Shown here: in pieces, positions 43,201 to 50,632 of the stretch
How the letters are laid out: each line of letters starts with the position of its first letter
How positions within the stretch are numbered: position 1 is the stretch's first letter
Assembly: GCA_963668535.1 (NCBI GenBank)
Contig: OY764867.1
Span: forward strand, 248,001-312,000
Source: F22 sp963668535
GTDB taxonomy: Bacteria; Bacteroidota; Bacteroidia; Bacteroidales; Bacteroidaceae
Direction of reading: 5' to 3'
DNA: 64,000 nucleotides
Notes under the pieces: model-generated
Seen by the model: the letters and a program-made list of their open reading frames with translations, nothing else
Told to the model about the DNA's origin: nothing
Databases searched by the model: none
Made by a program: the position numbers and the translations under genes

Positions 43201-44277
43201 TCCTAAGCCTGCAAAAGCGACACTAAGTTGTTCTTGAAGTGCAGCCATTAAAGGGTATCGTACACGATCTCCACCCAACAAGAATATTCCATCTTTGAGA
43301 TGTCCTAGAGCTGCTTGATACTGTCTCCGACTATTAGCGATTCGTCCTTGCATCAAACAAGCCTCTGCTTGCTGATATGGGCTGTGAACCTGCTTGAATC
43401 TATAAAAAGCACGACGCGATGCTCCCGCTGGATATAAACTATCATTGGGCATGGGAATAATCATACGCGCTTCTGCCATTCCTAACAGAGATAGACCTTG
43501 CAAATAAGGTAAATGCTCTTGTGTAGCAATCTCCCATACTTGAAGTAAGGCATCCATTTGTTCTTGATAGAAATCAGCTCCCCCAGCTTGTTTTAAATTA
43601 ATTGTACTCTGCACGACAAATGCATACAGCTGTTGTAAATGATATGAAGTTCCAGACTGAATATCGCTATAAGTTGGGAGCGGGTGTTGCAACCAGCTTA
43701 CCGCACGCAAAGACGTCTCCAAAGGCACAGGAAGGCCTTGTTGTTCGTAGTAAGAAACCTCACTAAGGTAAAAGGCATTAAAGGCATATTCTATACGTTC
43801 TTGTTCATGTTGAGTAATAAAACTAGACCGTTCTTCTGCTATACGATCCATGTGTTTTTGGGCTTGGGTACGCGCCAAATAAAAACGCTTGTTGCTACCT
43901 TGTAAACGTGAAACTTCCATCAATCCCACTTGAGCGACCATCTTCTCTAGATCACTGACACTATGTAAAGTCACTTGTGTATAGAGACTATCGGCAAGGG
44001 TCCACCGCATTTTATGTAATGCAGCATATGCCAACATATTCATTGCTTCTGATCGCCCTTGTGGATTATTGTGTACTTGCTCCAATGTCTTTCTAGCTAT
44101 ATATTCCATGCTATCCAAACTACTATAACGCATCTGAAAAGCACGTGAATTTAATGAATCAGCCAAAAGCAAAGCATCACTAGATGTACGATAGGAGCAA
44201 CTAGAGAAACACAAAACAGCCATGGCTACCGTCAATACGGTAGCACATAGCTGTTTTAGGATATAGGGTTTGATCAT
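40252..44277 (-). CDS. Giant tandem sensor histidine kinase (DUF5112/DUF5113 type)
   Basis: A 1341-residue membrane protein with two kinase-like halves. Half 1 has a lipobox-like leader (MAVLCFSSC) and a TPR-like helical extracytoplasmic region (about 30-395). Its membrane helix is VLLFVLIFAILLLSVLLFLL (about 396-419). A long helical segment without a canonical H-box precedes an intact HATPase: N-box MINTLLENARKFTP near 650-662, IADTGYGLS and GSGFGLMNC, ending FSFRLP near 763. Half 2 has a signal-like helix (VLALVGVFLLCQLPGLVQDAHA, 764-790), a second extracytoplasmic region and a membrane helix (about 926-950). It then carries an H-box-like STIKHETLYYPNRI with His1122. Its HATPase-like C-terminus has lost the N-box Asn and the glycine boxes. 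The kinase is followed at 3 bp by its response regulator. Confidence 0.82.
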   Translation of the reverse strand: MIKPYILKQLCATVLTVAMAVLCFSSCSYRTSSDALLLADSLNSRAFQMRYSSLDSMEYIARKTLEQVHNNPQGRSEAMNMLAYAALHKMRWTLADSLYTQVTLHSVSDLEKMVAQVGLMEVSRLQGSNKRFYLARTQAQKHMDRIAEERSSFITQHEQERIEYAFNAFYLSEVSYYEQQGLPVPLETSLRAVSWLQHPLPTYSDIQSGTSYHLQQLYAFVVQSTINLKQAGGADFYQEQMDALLQVWEIATQEHLPYLQGLSLLGMAEARMIIPMPNDSLYPAGASRRAFYRFKQVHSPYQQAEACLMQGRIANSRRQYQAALGHLKDGIFLLGGDRVRYPLMAALQEQLSVAFAGLGSIDSAVEHRSAYLNVLEANREDKAIIARRDELEVMAKHTNVLLFVLIFAILLLSVLLFLLNRYSRQRARKTEKMRSLLLQLCRKIIALTPPEDENLSEELWKEEMSKDLSDMRAELDTLIDSSNQTRIEQLIDGFWHWSYRNGQSLSALVEQRELLDKQHYVVEQQLAQRKRQHTIKKSSLAIVNGLSSGIDRMTHVLSQMTKESNVSFVAQSEQFRYLDELLKDILLQNQQLVNSIQMKQGQVVLQISRFSLQNLFDIQEQRSKSFQLKEQTLVVLPTSYQVKADEALTLFMINTLLENARKFTPAGGTITLSATAEDNFVEVSIADTGYGLSSEDISHLLNDKVVDSQQVGDTNESHIKENKGSGFGLMNCRGIIEKYRKTSPLFDVCRLHIESRLHKGSRFSFRLPRVLALVGVFLLCQLPGLVQDAHAQALIHKEQSVYVLADSCHTANQRHMYSKAIRYAAQAMNKFNQQIKKDSSFVDFPTLAPYAYQNPAEFYWWDRGVQVDYQLILYLRNELAIAYLSQNKIDQYTFNNDCYTQLYKLVSSDETLSAYCDRLKTSTTNRTVGLVLCLLVVLSMILGYYRYYLLPRWRTRRHFDLLLDIHSQLADSVQLDDQVSEEQLDNLPHDMLQHVQRSCTHLFDLRSLRYISQKEYLQLYEKQSKEDMTSQNQSILCKPLAFDQGALLLTLAYPSLEAEQQQLLDILADYLGQLLNQIVSLRKMRMLEIVLAQDDMERTQWESRTLHIQNMVLDNGLSTIKHETLYYPNRIKQLIDKCREHELIQSSDDYLVAAAELAQHYRSVHQLLVRGANRVLHQTTFKREVIPVARLVSEANKIMKRLQKKGAKSSIIWQIDVDENTYFRTDKVLHTQLHEVILQVMTTVFGHPNQLKAIVRQEGHFICLVWQDEETSLHLPSPYTIDHLFDTQLGINELLIAKQIIRDVDEFAGLRGCRISASGLSGKNGYRIFWTMPIHTPLKKQ

Positions 44278-44286
44278 AGAATCAAT

Positions 44287-45807
44287 TTACTGATGCTGCT
44301 CACGAAGCAAATCATTTACAGTCTTCACTGGATTAAAAGTTGAAAGAGGAACTTCTACGAATATCGTATTCCAATCGCTCATTGCTCCGTTCCATAATCC
44401 TGGCAATTCGAGTGCTTTCAAATCACGACCATTCTTGCTTTTGTATGAAATAAATCCAGTAGCAGGATCAATAAACTGAGGCAGATCAAATGCTTCACCA
44501 TTTTTATCAGTTATTGCACACACCAAATCAACTGGATTGAAGTGAGTTCCTTTTTCGAAAAGGGCTTTTTTCTCTGGATCATTCATATCTATTTGAGAAC
44601 TTTCCAAGATTTGAGGGCTGAAAGTTCCATCAGGATTATAGGCCAAAAATGGTCCTCCACCTGGTTCGCCAACGTTTTTCACCATACCGCACACGCGAAT
44701 CGGACGATTCAGTTTATTTTTTAGATATAAGACTAGTTCTGCATCTTCATAAACTTTCAACTCTGGGTTCCGGCAACAAAGATCACGTTGAACAAATTGT
44801 ACAACATCAAGAAGTTCTTCTTTTGAATACTCTCCACTATCCAATAAGTCTAGATATGTAAAAGCTTGTTTTTGTGTGGCAACTAAAACACCTGCAAGAA
44901 GTTTCTTGTACTGCACAGTGTCCGACTTTAAACGGTCAGGAACTACATTGTCAATATTCTTAACAAAAACAACATCAGCATCTAAATCATTTAAATTTTG
45001 AATCAATGCACCATGCCCTCCTGGACGAAATAACAAACTGCCATCTTCGTTTCGAAAAGGCGTATTGTCCATTTCTACAGCTAAAGTGTCTGTACTTGGT
45101 TTTTGTACTGAAAAAGTAACATCATATTGTACACTGTATGCTTCTTCATACATTGGAAGTTTAGACGAAACAAGTTCTTGAAAATACTCCATATGTTCTG
45201 CTGAAACAGTAAAATGCAAAGAAACTTTACCATTCGCATCAGCTGCATACAAGGCACCTTCAACGAGATGTTCCTCTACTGGCGTGCGTACCATATCGTC
45301 ATAACTATGAAATTGAAGCATTCCTTTAGGAAGAGCTCCGTAGTTCAATCCCTCTGGTTGTAATAACATAGCAACAACTTGCTGGTAGGCTCCTTCTGCA
45401 AAAAGTTCATCGATGCTTTTCTGAAGGTTTACAATACAGGCGTCATTCAGAGCTTCATAAAATGCAAATTTCTCAATGTCATCCACAAATTTCTTTTCAA
45501 AATCTGTCTGAGGCACAGTATATTCTGCATTCATAAAAGCAAATAAATTCTTAAACATTCGACTAGCAGCCCCAGATGCTGGAACAAACTTAGTCACTTT
45601 GTGGTTTTCAGCAGTGTATTGATTCCAGGCTTCTAAATAAGTGGCCTGTTCTGGCGAATCAAGCTGACGAATTCCCATTCCTATGGCGGCAGCCGCTTCT
45701 ATCTCTAGGTATGGGAAGCCCGCCTCAAAAGAGGCTAATTGCGATTTAATTTGCTCCTCGGATATTTGTTTTTCCTTGAGCTGTTGAAGATCATTTGCTA
45801 ATAACAT
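44287..45807 (-). CDS. DUF4301 family protein
   Basis: A 506-residue cytoplasmic protein found in Bacteroidetes. Recognisable blocks are KVTKFVPASGAASRMFKNLFAF near residue 90, LFRPGGHGALIQNLNDLDADVVFVKNIDNVVPD in the middle, and RPIRVCGMVKNVGEPGGGPF. The PASGAASRMFK and GGHGAL stretches resemble the nucleotide-binding parts of nucleotidyltransferase folds, but I do not assign an activity. It lies 9 bp before the giant kinase gene and reads the same way, so it may be the first gene of that operon. It diverges from relA. Confidence 0.8.
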   Translation of the reverse strand: MLLANDLQQLKEKQISEEQIKSQLASFEAGFPYLEIEAAAAIGMGIRQLDSPEQATYLEAWNQYTAENHKVTKFVPASGAASRMFKNLFAFMNAEYTVPQTDFEKKFVDDIEKFAFYEALNDACIVNLQKSIDELFAEGAYQQVVAMLLQPEGLNYGALPKGMLQFHSYDDMVRTPVEEHLVEGALYAADANGKVSLHFTVSAEHMEYFQELVSSKLPMYEEAYSVQYDVTFSVQKPSTDTLAVEMDNTPFRNEDGSLLFRPGGHGALIQNLNDLDADVVFVKNIDNVVPDRLKSDTVQYKKLLAGVLVATQKQAFTYLDLLDSGEYSKEELLDVVQFVQRDLCCRNPELKVYEDAELVLYLKNKLNRPIRVCGMVKNVGEPGGGPFLAYNPDGTFSPQILESSQIDMNDPEKKALFEKGTHFNPVDLVCAITDKNGEAFDLPQFIDPATGFISYKSKNGRDLKALELPGLWNGAMSDWNTIFVEVPLSTFNPVKTVNDLLREQHQ

Positions 45808-45887
45808 GTCTAATTATTTTTGATTTTTAGGACGCTCAAAAGTACAAAAAAAAGTACACTTACGAAGCAAATATTAAAAAAAAGTAC

Positions 45888-45895
45888 TACCTTTA
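45888..45895 (+). promoter_or_regulatory. -7 element for relA-dgkA
   Basis: TACCTTTA, one mismatch from TAnnTTTG, 18 bp before the ATG at 45914. No -33 TTTG is clear. Confidence 0.35.
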
Positions 45896-45913
45896 CCACA
45901 AAAGTAACATCAT

Positions 45914-48136
45914 ATGAACTCACCTCGACCAACTGACGAAAAAATAAAAAAGCATCTGATTAAAGAATATAAGGAGTTATATCCTAAACTCCAAGAGGTT
46001 TGTACACCCGAAGATATGCATCAACTAAAATCTTGGATCAAAAACGCATTTGCAAATGATGTATATGATGATATGCGATTTGAACAACACACACTCATCC
46101 ACAGATTACATACCCTACACATTTTGCTTGACGATATGGGACTTAAAAGGAGTAGTATTATTAGTCTGCTCATATTGGCCAACGTACAAAAAGGATGTAA
46201 AACGTTGGAGGAAGCTGAAAATGATTTTGGTAGTGATGTCTGCACTATACTTAATGGACTTGTAAAAACACAAGCCCTCTACGCAAAAAGTCCAGTTATC
46301 GAAAGTGAAAATTTTCGTAATCTGCTTTTATCTTTTGCAGAGGACATGCGTGTTATTCTGATTTTAATAGCTGACCGTGTTAATTTAATGCGCGCAATAC
46401 GCTATACCCATAATGAAAAAATGCGAAAACAAATAGCAACAGAAGCTGCTTATTTGTATGCACCATTGGCTCATAAATTAGGTCTTTACAAACTAAAATC
46501 TGAACTAGAAGATCTCTCTCTTAAATACATGAACAGAGAGATGTTTACTTACATTAAAGATAAACTCCAAGAGACTAAAGAAAGCCGAGATATATACATA
46601 GCAGATTTTATTGCCCCAATAAAGAAGAAACTAGAAGAAGTTGGCCTTAAATTTACAATTAAAGGTCGCACAAAATCAATTCATTCTATATGGAACAAAT
46701 TGATAAAACAGAATACGACAATAGAAAAAATATACGATTTATTTGCTATTCGTATTGTACTAGACACTCCCTTGGAGCGTGAGAAATTGGAATGTTGGCA
46801 AGTATATAGTATCATTACAGATATGTACAACCCTAACCCCAAACGTCTTAAGGATTGGTTATCTATACCTAAAAGCAATGGATATGAAAGTTTGCACACG
46901 ACCGTAATGGGTCCAGAAGGCAAATGGGTAGAGGTGCAAATACGTACACAACGTATGGACGAAATAGCAGAACGTGGATTTGCGGCTCACTGGAGGTATA
47001 AAGGCATCAAAAGTGAGACTGGACTTGATGAATGGCTTACAAACATGCGTGAAGCCCTAGAACAACAGGATGTCAAAGACTCTCGAGAGGTAATGGATCA
47101 ATTTAAAATGGATTTATACGAAGACGAAATTTTTGTTTTCACCCCCAAAGGAGACCTGCATCAATTACCTAAAGGAGCTACAGTGTTGGATTTTGCGTTC
47201 CGGATTCATTCACGCCTTGGCTGTCAATGCACAGGTGCTATTGTTAATCAAAAACATGTCCCACTAAAACACGAGTTGGGCAGTGGTGATCAAGTAGAGA
47301 TTTTAACTTCTAGCACACAAAGTCCTAAACAAGCTTGGCTAAATTTTGTCACCACAAGTAAAGCTAAAAGTAAAATAAGACAAAGCCTAAAGGAGTTACA
47401 AGCTAGATATGTCGCTTTTGGAAAAGAAGAGCTAGAGCGTAAGTTTAAAAACCGTAAATTGGTTTATGACGAAAAGGTGATGATGCGCCTAATCAAAAAG
47501 ATGGGATTCAAGACTGTTACAGACTTTATGAGTCATGTTGGAGATGGCAGCATCAGCATCAACGACATTATTGACAAATACTTGACTCTTAAGCAGGAAA
47601 TGGAAGACACTGACCAGACTCAACGTAGTGCTGAAGGTTATTCTATGCAACAGGCTCAGAAATTGGAAGCTGACGAAGCACCAGTCAAAGAAGACGTACT
47701 AGTCATAGATCAAAACTTAAAAGGAGTAGAGTTTCATTTATCAAAGTGTTGCAATCCAATATATGGTGATGATGTATTTGGATTTGTTACAATTAACGAT
47801 GGTATTAAAATACACCGTACAGATTGCCCAAATGCAACCCAAATGCGAGAACGTTATGGATATCGCATTGTACCAGCACGATGGGCTGGGAAAAGTACAG
47901 GCAAACAATATCCTATCACTTTACGAGTGGTTGGACAAGACGATATCGGTATTGTAACAAACATTACTTCAATTATCACAAAAGAGCCAGGTGTGTCGCT
48001 ACGCAATATCTCAATAGATTCAAACGATGGCCTCTTTAATGGTACTTTGACTGTTATGGTTAGTGACCAAGGCAAATTAAATACTTTGACAAAAAAACTT
48101 CAAAGTGTAAAAGGAGTTAAGAATGTCATGAGATAA
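45914..48136 (+). CDS. relA: RelA/SpoT homologue, probably synthetase-only
   Basis: Long RSH enzyme of the stringent response, 740 residues. The N-terminal hydrolase fold is present (TLIHRLHTLHILLDDMGL..., LIADRVNLMRAIRYT), but the catalytic HD-x-x-ED block is replaced by LLILANVQKG. The hydrolase should therefore be inactive. The synthetase domain is intact: GRTKSIHSIWNKL, YDLFAIRIVL, an RxKD loop (RLKDWLSIPKSNGYESLHTTV) and VEVQIRTQRMDEIAERGFAAHWRYK. TGS (FVFTPKGDLHQLPKGATVLDFAFRIHS), zinc-finger-like (KCCNPIYGDDVFGF) and ACT domains follow. dgkA starts 5 bp after it. A separate SpoT-type hydrolase would be expected elsewhere in the genome. Confidence 0.9.
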   Translation: MNSPRPTDEKIKKHLIKEYKELYPKLQEVCTPEDMHQLKSWIKNAFANDVYDDMRFEQHTLIHRLHTLHILLDDMGLKRSSIISLLILANVQKGCKTLEEAENDFGSDVCTILNGLVKTQALYAKSPVIESENFRNLLLSFAEDMRVILILIADRVNLMRAIRYTHNEKMRKQIATEAAYLYAPLAHKLGLYKLKSELEDLSLKYMNREMFTYIKDKLQETKESRDIYIADFIAPIKKKLEEVGLKFTIKGRTKSIHSIWNKLIKQNTTIEKIYDLFAIRIVLDTPLEREKLECWQVYSIITDMYNPNPKRLKDWLSIPKSNGYESLHTTVMGPEGKWVEVQIRTQRMDEIAERGFAAHWRYKGIKSETGLDEWLTNMREALEQQDVKDSREVMDQFKMDLYEDEIFVFTPKGDLHQLPKGATVLDFAFRIHSRLGCQCTGAIVNQKHVPLKHELGSGDQVEILTSSTQSPKQAWLNFVTTSKAKSKIRQSLKELQARYVAFGKEELERKFKNRKLVYDEKVMMRLIKKMGFKTVTDFMSHVGDGSISINDIIDKYLTLKQEMEDTDQTQRSAEGYSMQQAQKLEADEAPVKEDVLVIDQNLKGVEFHLSKCCNPIYGDDVFGFVTINDGIKIHRTDCPNATQMRERYGYRIVPARWAGKSTGKQYPITLRVVGQDDIGIVTNITSIITKEPGVSLRNISIDSNDGLFNGTLTVMVSDQGKLNTLTKKLQSVKGVKNVMR

Positions 48137-48141
48137 GGTAT

Positions 48142-48525
48142 ATGGAAAAAAAAAAGCCCCCAAAAGGATATTTGCATAGCTTCACTTACGCAGTACATGG
48201 TATTGCCCATTTCATTACACACGAGCACAATGCCAAAAGCCATGGAATAGCAACAATACTGGTTGTGATTTTAGGCCTCTACGCAGATTTGACACGTACT
48301 GAATGGATCATTGTACTGCTCGCATGTGGACTAATGCTTTGCGCAGAAGCATTCAATACTGCCATCGAACGTGTAGTAGACTTGTGCAGCCCCAATTACA
48401 GTGAACTAGCGAAACAAGCGAAAGATATAGCCGCTGGAGCTGTTCTCATCTTGGCTATATTTGTGGCAATCATTGGAGGGATAATATTTATTCCACACAT
48501 TATATCTATTGTGACAAGCTGGTAA
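48142..48525 (+). CDS. dgkA: Diacylglycerol kinase / undecaprenol kinase (DgkA family)
   Basis: A small integral membrane kinase of 127 residues with three membrane helices. The N-terminal amphipathic region (LHSFTYAVHGIAHFITHEHNAKSH) is followed by helices IATILVVILGLYADL, WIIVLLACGLMLCAEAFNTAIERVVDL and KDIAAGAVLILAIFVAIIGGII. The E-x-x-N-T-A-I-E and K-D-x-A-A-G-A-V motifs are the catalytic core of the family. The substrate may be diacylglycerol or undecaprenol. It starts 5 bp after relA and is co-transcribed with it. Confidence 0.93.
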   Translation: MEKKKPPKGYLHSFTYAVHGIAHFITHEHNAKSHGIATILVVILGLYADLTRTEWIIVLLACGLMLCAEAFNTAIERVVDLCSPNYSELAKQAKDIAAGAVLILAIFVAIIGGIIFIPHIISIVTSW

Positions 48526-48620
48526 TATCATGTCAAACACTATATAGATCAGCTAAGTAAAAAGTAAAAACTCGCCCAACTTTACTAAAATAATCAAACA
48601 GTTCTGAAATATTTCCCAGT

Positions 48621-48652
48621 TTTGAGAATTTATTTCGGGACTGATATTTTTA
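48621..48652 (+). promoter_or_regulatory. Promoter of grpE-dnaJ
   Basis: TTTG at 48621-48624, 20-nt spacer, TATTTTTA at 48645-48652 (one mismatch in the -7 box). The leader to the grpE start is about 70 nt. I see no CIRCE-type inverted repeat. Confidence 0.6.
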
Positions 48653-48731
48653 GGTACACCTTTTGTTATCGTACGAGAGAGCTGAGAATATTTAAAGCTC
48701 AACCAACCAAAACAATAATCAAATAATATAT

Positions 48732-49337
48732 ATGACAAGTAAAAAGATGAACCAAAAGGAAGAGACTTCTCAAGAAGCACAAGAAGGTACTGCACAACCA
48801 CAGACTTCTTCTACAAAGGATTCACAAGAAAAAGTGGAGACAACTCAAGAAGAAACAACTGAGTTATCTCTAGAGGAACAGCTTGCTAAACAAGTAAAAT
48901 CACTAGAGGAGCAATTATCTACACAAAAAGACAAATATCTTCGATTATCAGCAGAATATGATAACTACCGCAAACGTAGCTTGAAAGAAAAAACTGATTT
49001 GATTTTAAACGGTGGAGAAAAAGCATTTACTTCCGTTCTTCCAATTCTGGACGACATGGAAAGAGCTTTGGAAACAATGGAAAAGGCTGAAGATGTAGCC
49101 GCTGTAAAAGAAGGAGTAGATTTGATTTACAATAAGTTTGTACAAACCTTGTCTCAACAGGGAGTTAAGTCTATTGACACTAAAGAGATGCCACTAGACA
49201 CCGACCTTCACGAAGCTATTGCTATGATTCCAGCACCAAGTGAAGAACTAAAAGGAAAAATACTTGACTGCGTACAACAAGGATATAGACTTAATGAAAA
49301 AGTTATTCGTCACGCAAAAGTTGTCGTTGGAGAATAA
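48732..49337 (+). CDS. grpE: GrpE nucleotide-exchange factor
   Basis: Releases ADP from DnaK. The 201-residue product has a low-complexity Gln/Glu/Thr-rich head (about 1-50), a long dimerising helix (LEEQLAKQVKSLEEQLSTQKDKYLRLSAEYDNYRKRS) and the C-terminal beta domain (TLSQQGVKSIDTKEMPLDTDLHEAI...VQQGYRLNEKVIRHAKVVV). The last block is the GrpE signature. It is followed after 29 bp by dnaJ. No dnaK is in the window. A second Met at position 6 is an alternative start. Confidence 0.95.
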   Translation: MTSKKMNQKEETSQEAQEGTAQPQTSSTKDSQEKVETTQEETTELSLEEQLAKQVKSLEEQLSTQKDKYLRLSAEYDNYRKRSLKEKTDLILNGGEKAFTSVLPILDDMERALETMEKAEDVAAVKEGVDLIYNKFVQTLSQQGVKSIDTKEMPLDTDLHEAIAMIPAPSEELKGKILDCVQQGYRLNEKVIRHAKVVVGE

Positions 49338-49366
49338 TCTAATTAACCCAAAAACATCGAAAAAAG

Positions 49367-50521
49367 ATGAGTACAAAAAGAGACTATTACGAAATACTTG
49401 GGGTAGATAAGTCAGCAAACGACGCTGAAATCAAGAAGGCATATCGCAAAATGGCGATTAAATACCATCCTGATAAAAACCCTGGAAATAAAGAAGCAGA
49501 AGATAAATTTAAAGAAGCTGCGGAAGCTTATGATGTCTTAAGCGATAAAGACAAACGTGCTCGATACGACCAATATGGACATGCAGGCATGGATGGCGCT
49601 AGCGGTTATGGCGGATTTGGTGGGCATGAAATGAACATGGATGATATTTTCTCTATGTTTGGAGATATATTTGGTGGACACGGTGGATTTGGCGGATTTG
49701 GCGGCGGAAGTCGTCGTGGTGGTCCAAGACAATTCCGTGGACAAGATCTTCGCGTACGTGTAAAACTAAATCTAAAAGATGTAGCTCACGGTGCAACAAA
49801 AAAATTTAAGCTTAAAAAAGATGTGACATGTACCCACTGTCATGGAACAGGAGCTGAAGGGAATCATGATAAAGAAACTTGTCCAACATGTCAAGGCACT
49901 GGATACACTGTACGAGTTCAGCAAACACTCCTAGGTGCAATGCAAACACAAGTGGTTTGTGAGACCTGTGGTGGAGAAGGTCAAATCATCAAGAATAAAT
50001 GTAAACATTGTGGTGGCGAAGGCGTTGTCAAGGGAGAAGAAGTTGTTGAAGTAAATATTCCAGCTGGAGTTATGGAAGGTATGCAACTTTCTATGTCTGG
50101 CAAAGGTAATGCTGGACGCCATAATGGTATTCCTGGCGACTTACTTATTCAAATTCTAGAAGAAAAAGATAAAGAATTACTGCGTGATGGAGATGACTTA
50201 GTATACAATCTATTAATTACTTTCCCACAAGCTGTTCTTGGAGATACAGTTCAGATTCCAACTGTTGATGGCCATGCTAAAGTAAAAGTAGATGCGGGCA
50301 CACAACCAGGTAAAGTCCTTCGTCTTAGAAATAAAGGTCTTCCGAGCGTTAACGGATATGGAACTGGAGATTTGCTCGTAAACATAACATGCTATGTTCC
50401 AGAAAAACTTAGCAAACAAGAACAAGAAGCTATCGAACAAATGAAAGACTCCGTAAATTTCATTCCATCTGAAGACACCAAAGATAACATCTTCAAGAAA
50501 TTTAAAAGATTATTTCAATAG
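49367..50521 (+). CDS. dnaJ: Chaperone DnaJ
   Basis: Type I Hsp40 that delivers substrates to DnaK and stimulates its ATPase. The 384-residue product has a J domain (1-70) with HPDK in MAIKYHPDKNPGNKEAE. A Gly/Phe-rich linker with GGHGGFGGFGGGSRRGG follows. The zinc-binding region has all four CxxCxGxG repeats (CTHCHGTG, CPTCQGTG, CETCGGEG, CKHCGGEG), and the substrate-binding C-terminal domain is complete. It is the second gene of grpE-dnaJ and ends at a strong hairpin. Confidence 0.97.
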   Translation: MSTKRDYYEILGVDKSANDAEIKKAYRKMAIKYHPDKNPGNKEAEDKFKEAAEAYDVLSDKDKRARYDQYGHAGMDGASGYGGFGGHEMNMDDIFSMFGDIFGGHGGFGGFGGGSRRGGPRQFRGQDLRVRVKLNLKDVAHGATKKFKLKKDVTCTHCHGTGAEGNHDKETCPTCQGTGYTVRVQQTLLGAMQTQVVCETCGGEGQIIKNKCKHCGGEGVVKGEEVVEVNIPAGVMEGMQLSMSGKGNAGRHNGIPGDLLIQILEEKDKELLRDGDDLVYNLLITFPQAVLGDTVQIPTVDGHAKVKVDAGTQPGKVLRLRNKGLPSVNGYGTGDLLVNITCYVPEKLSKQEQEAIEQMKDSVNFIPSEDTKDNIFKKFKRLFQ

Positions 50522-50545
50522 TCACAATTAGCAACAACAATAAAT

Positions 50546-50582
50546 GGGCGGACACATTAATTATAATGTGTCCGCCCTTATT
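50546..50582. terminator. Terminator after dnaJ
   Basis: A 14-bp perfect GC-rich stem, GGGCGGACACATTA (50546-50559) with its complement at 50564-50577 and an ATTA loop, followed by a weak T-rich tail. The convergent glycosyltransferase gene ends about 50 bp further on, so it may serve both. Confidence 0.8.
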
Positions 50583-50632
50583 TCAAACCGCGATCTCATA
50601 AATCTCTACGAACCAATGTATCAATAATAGCA

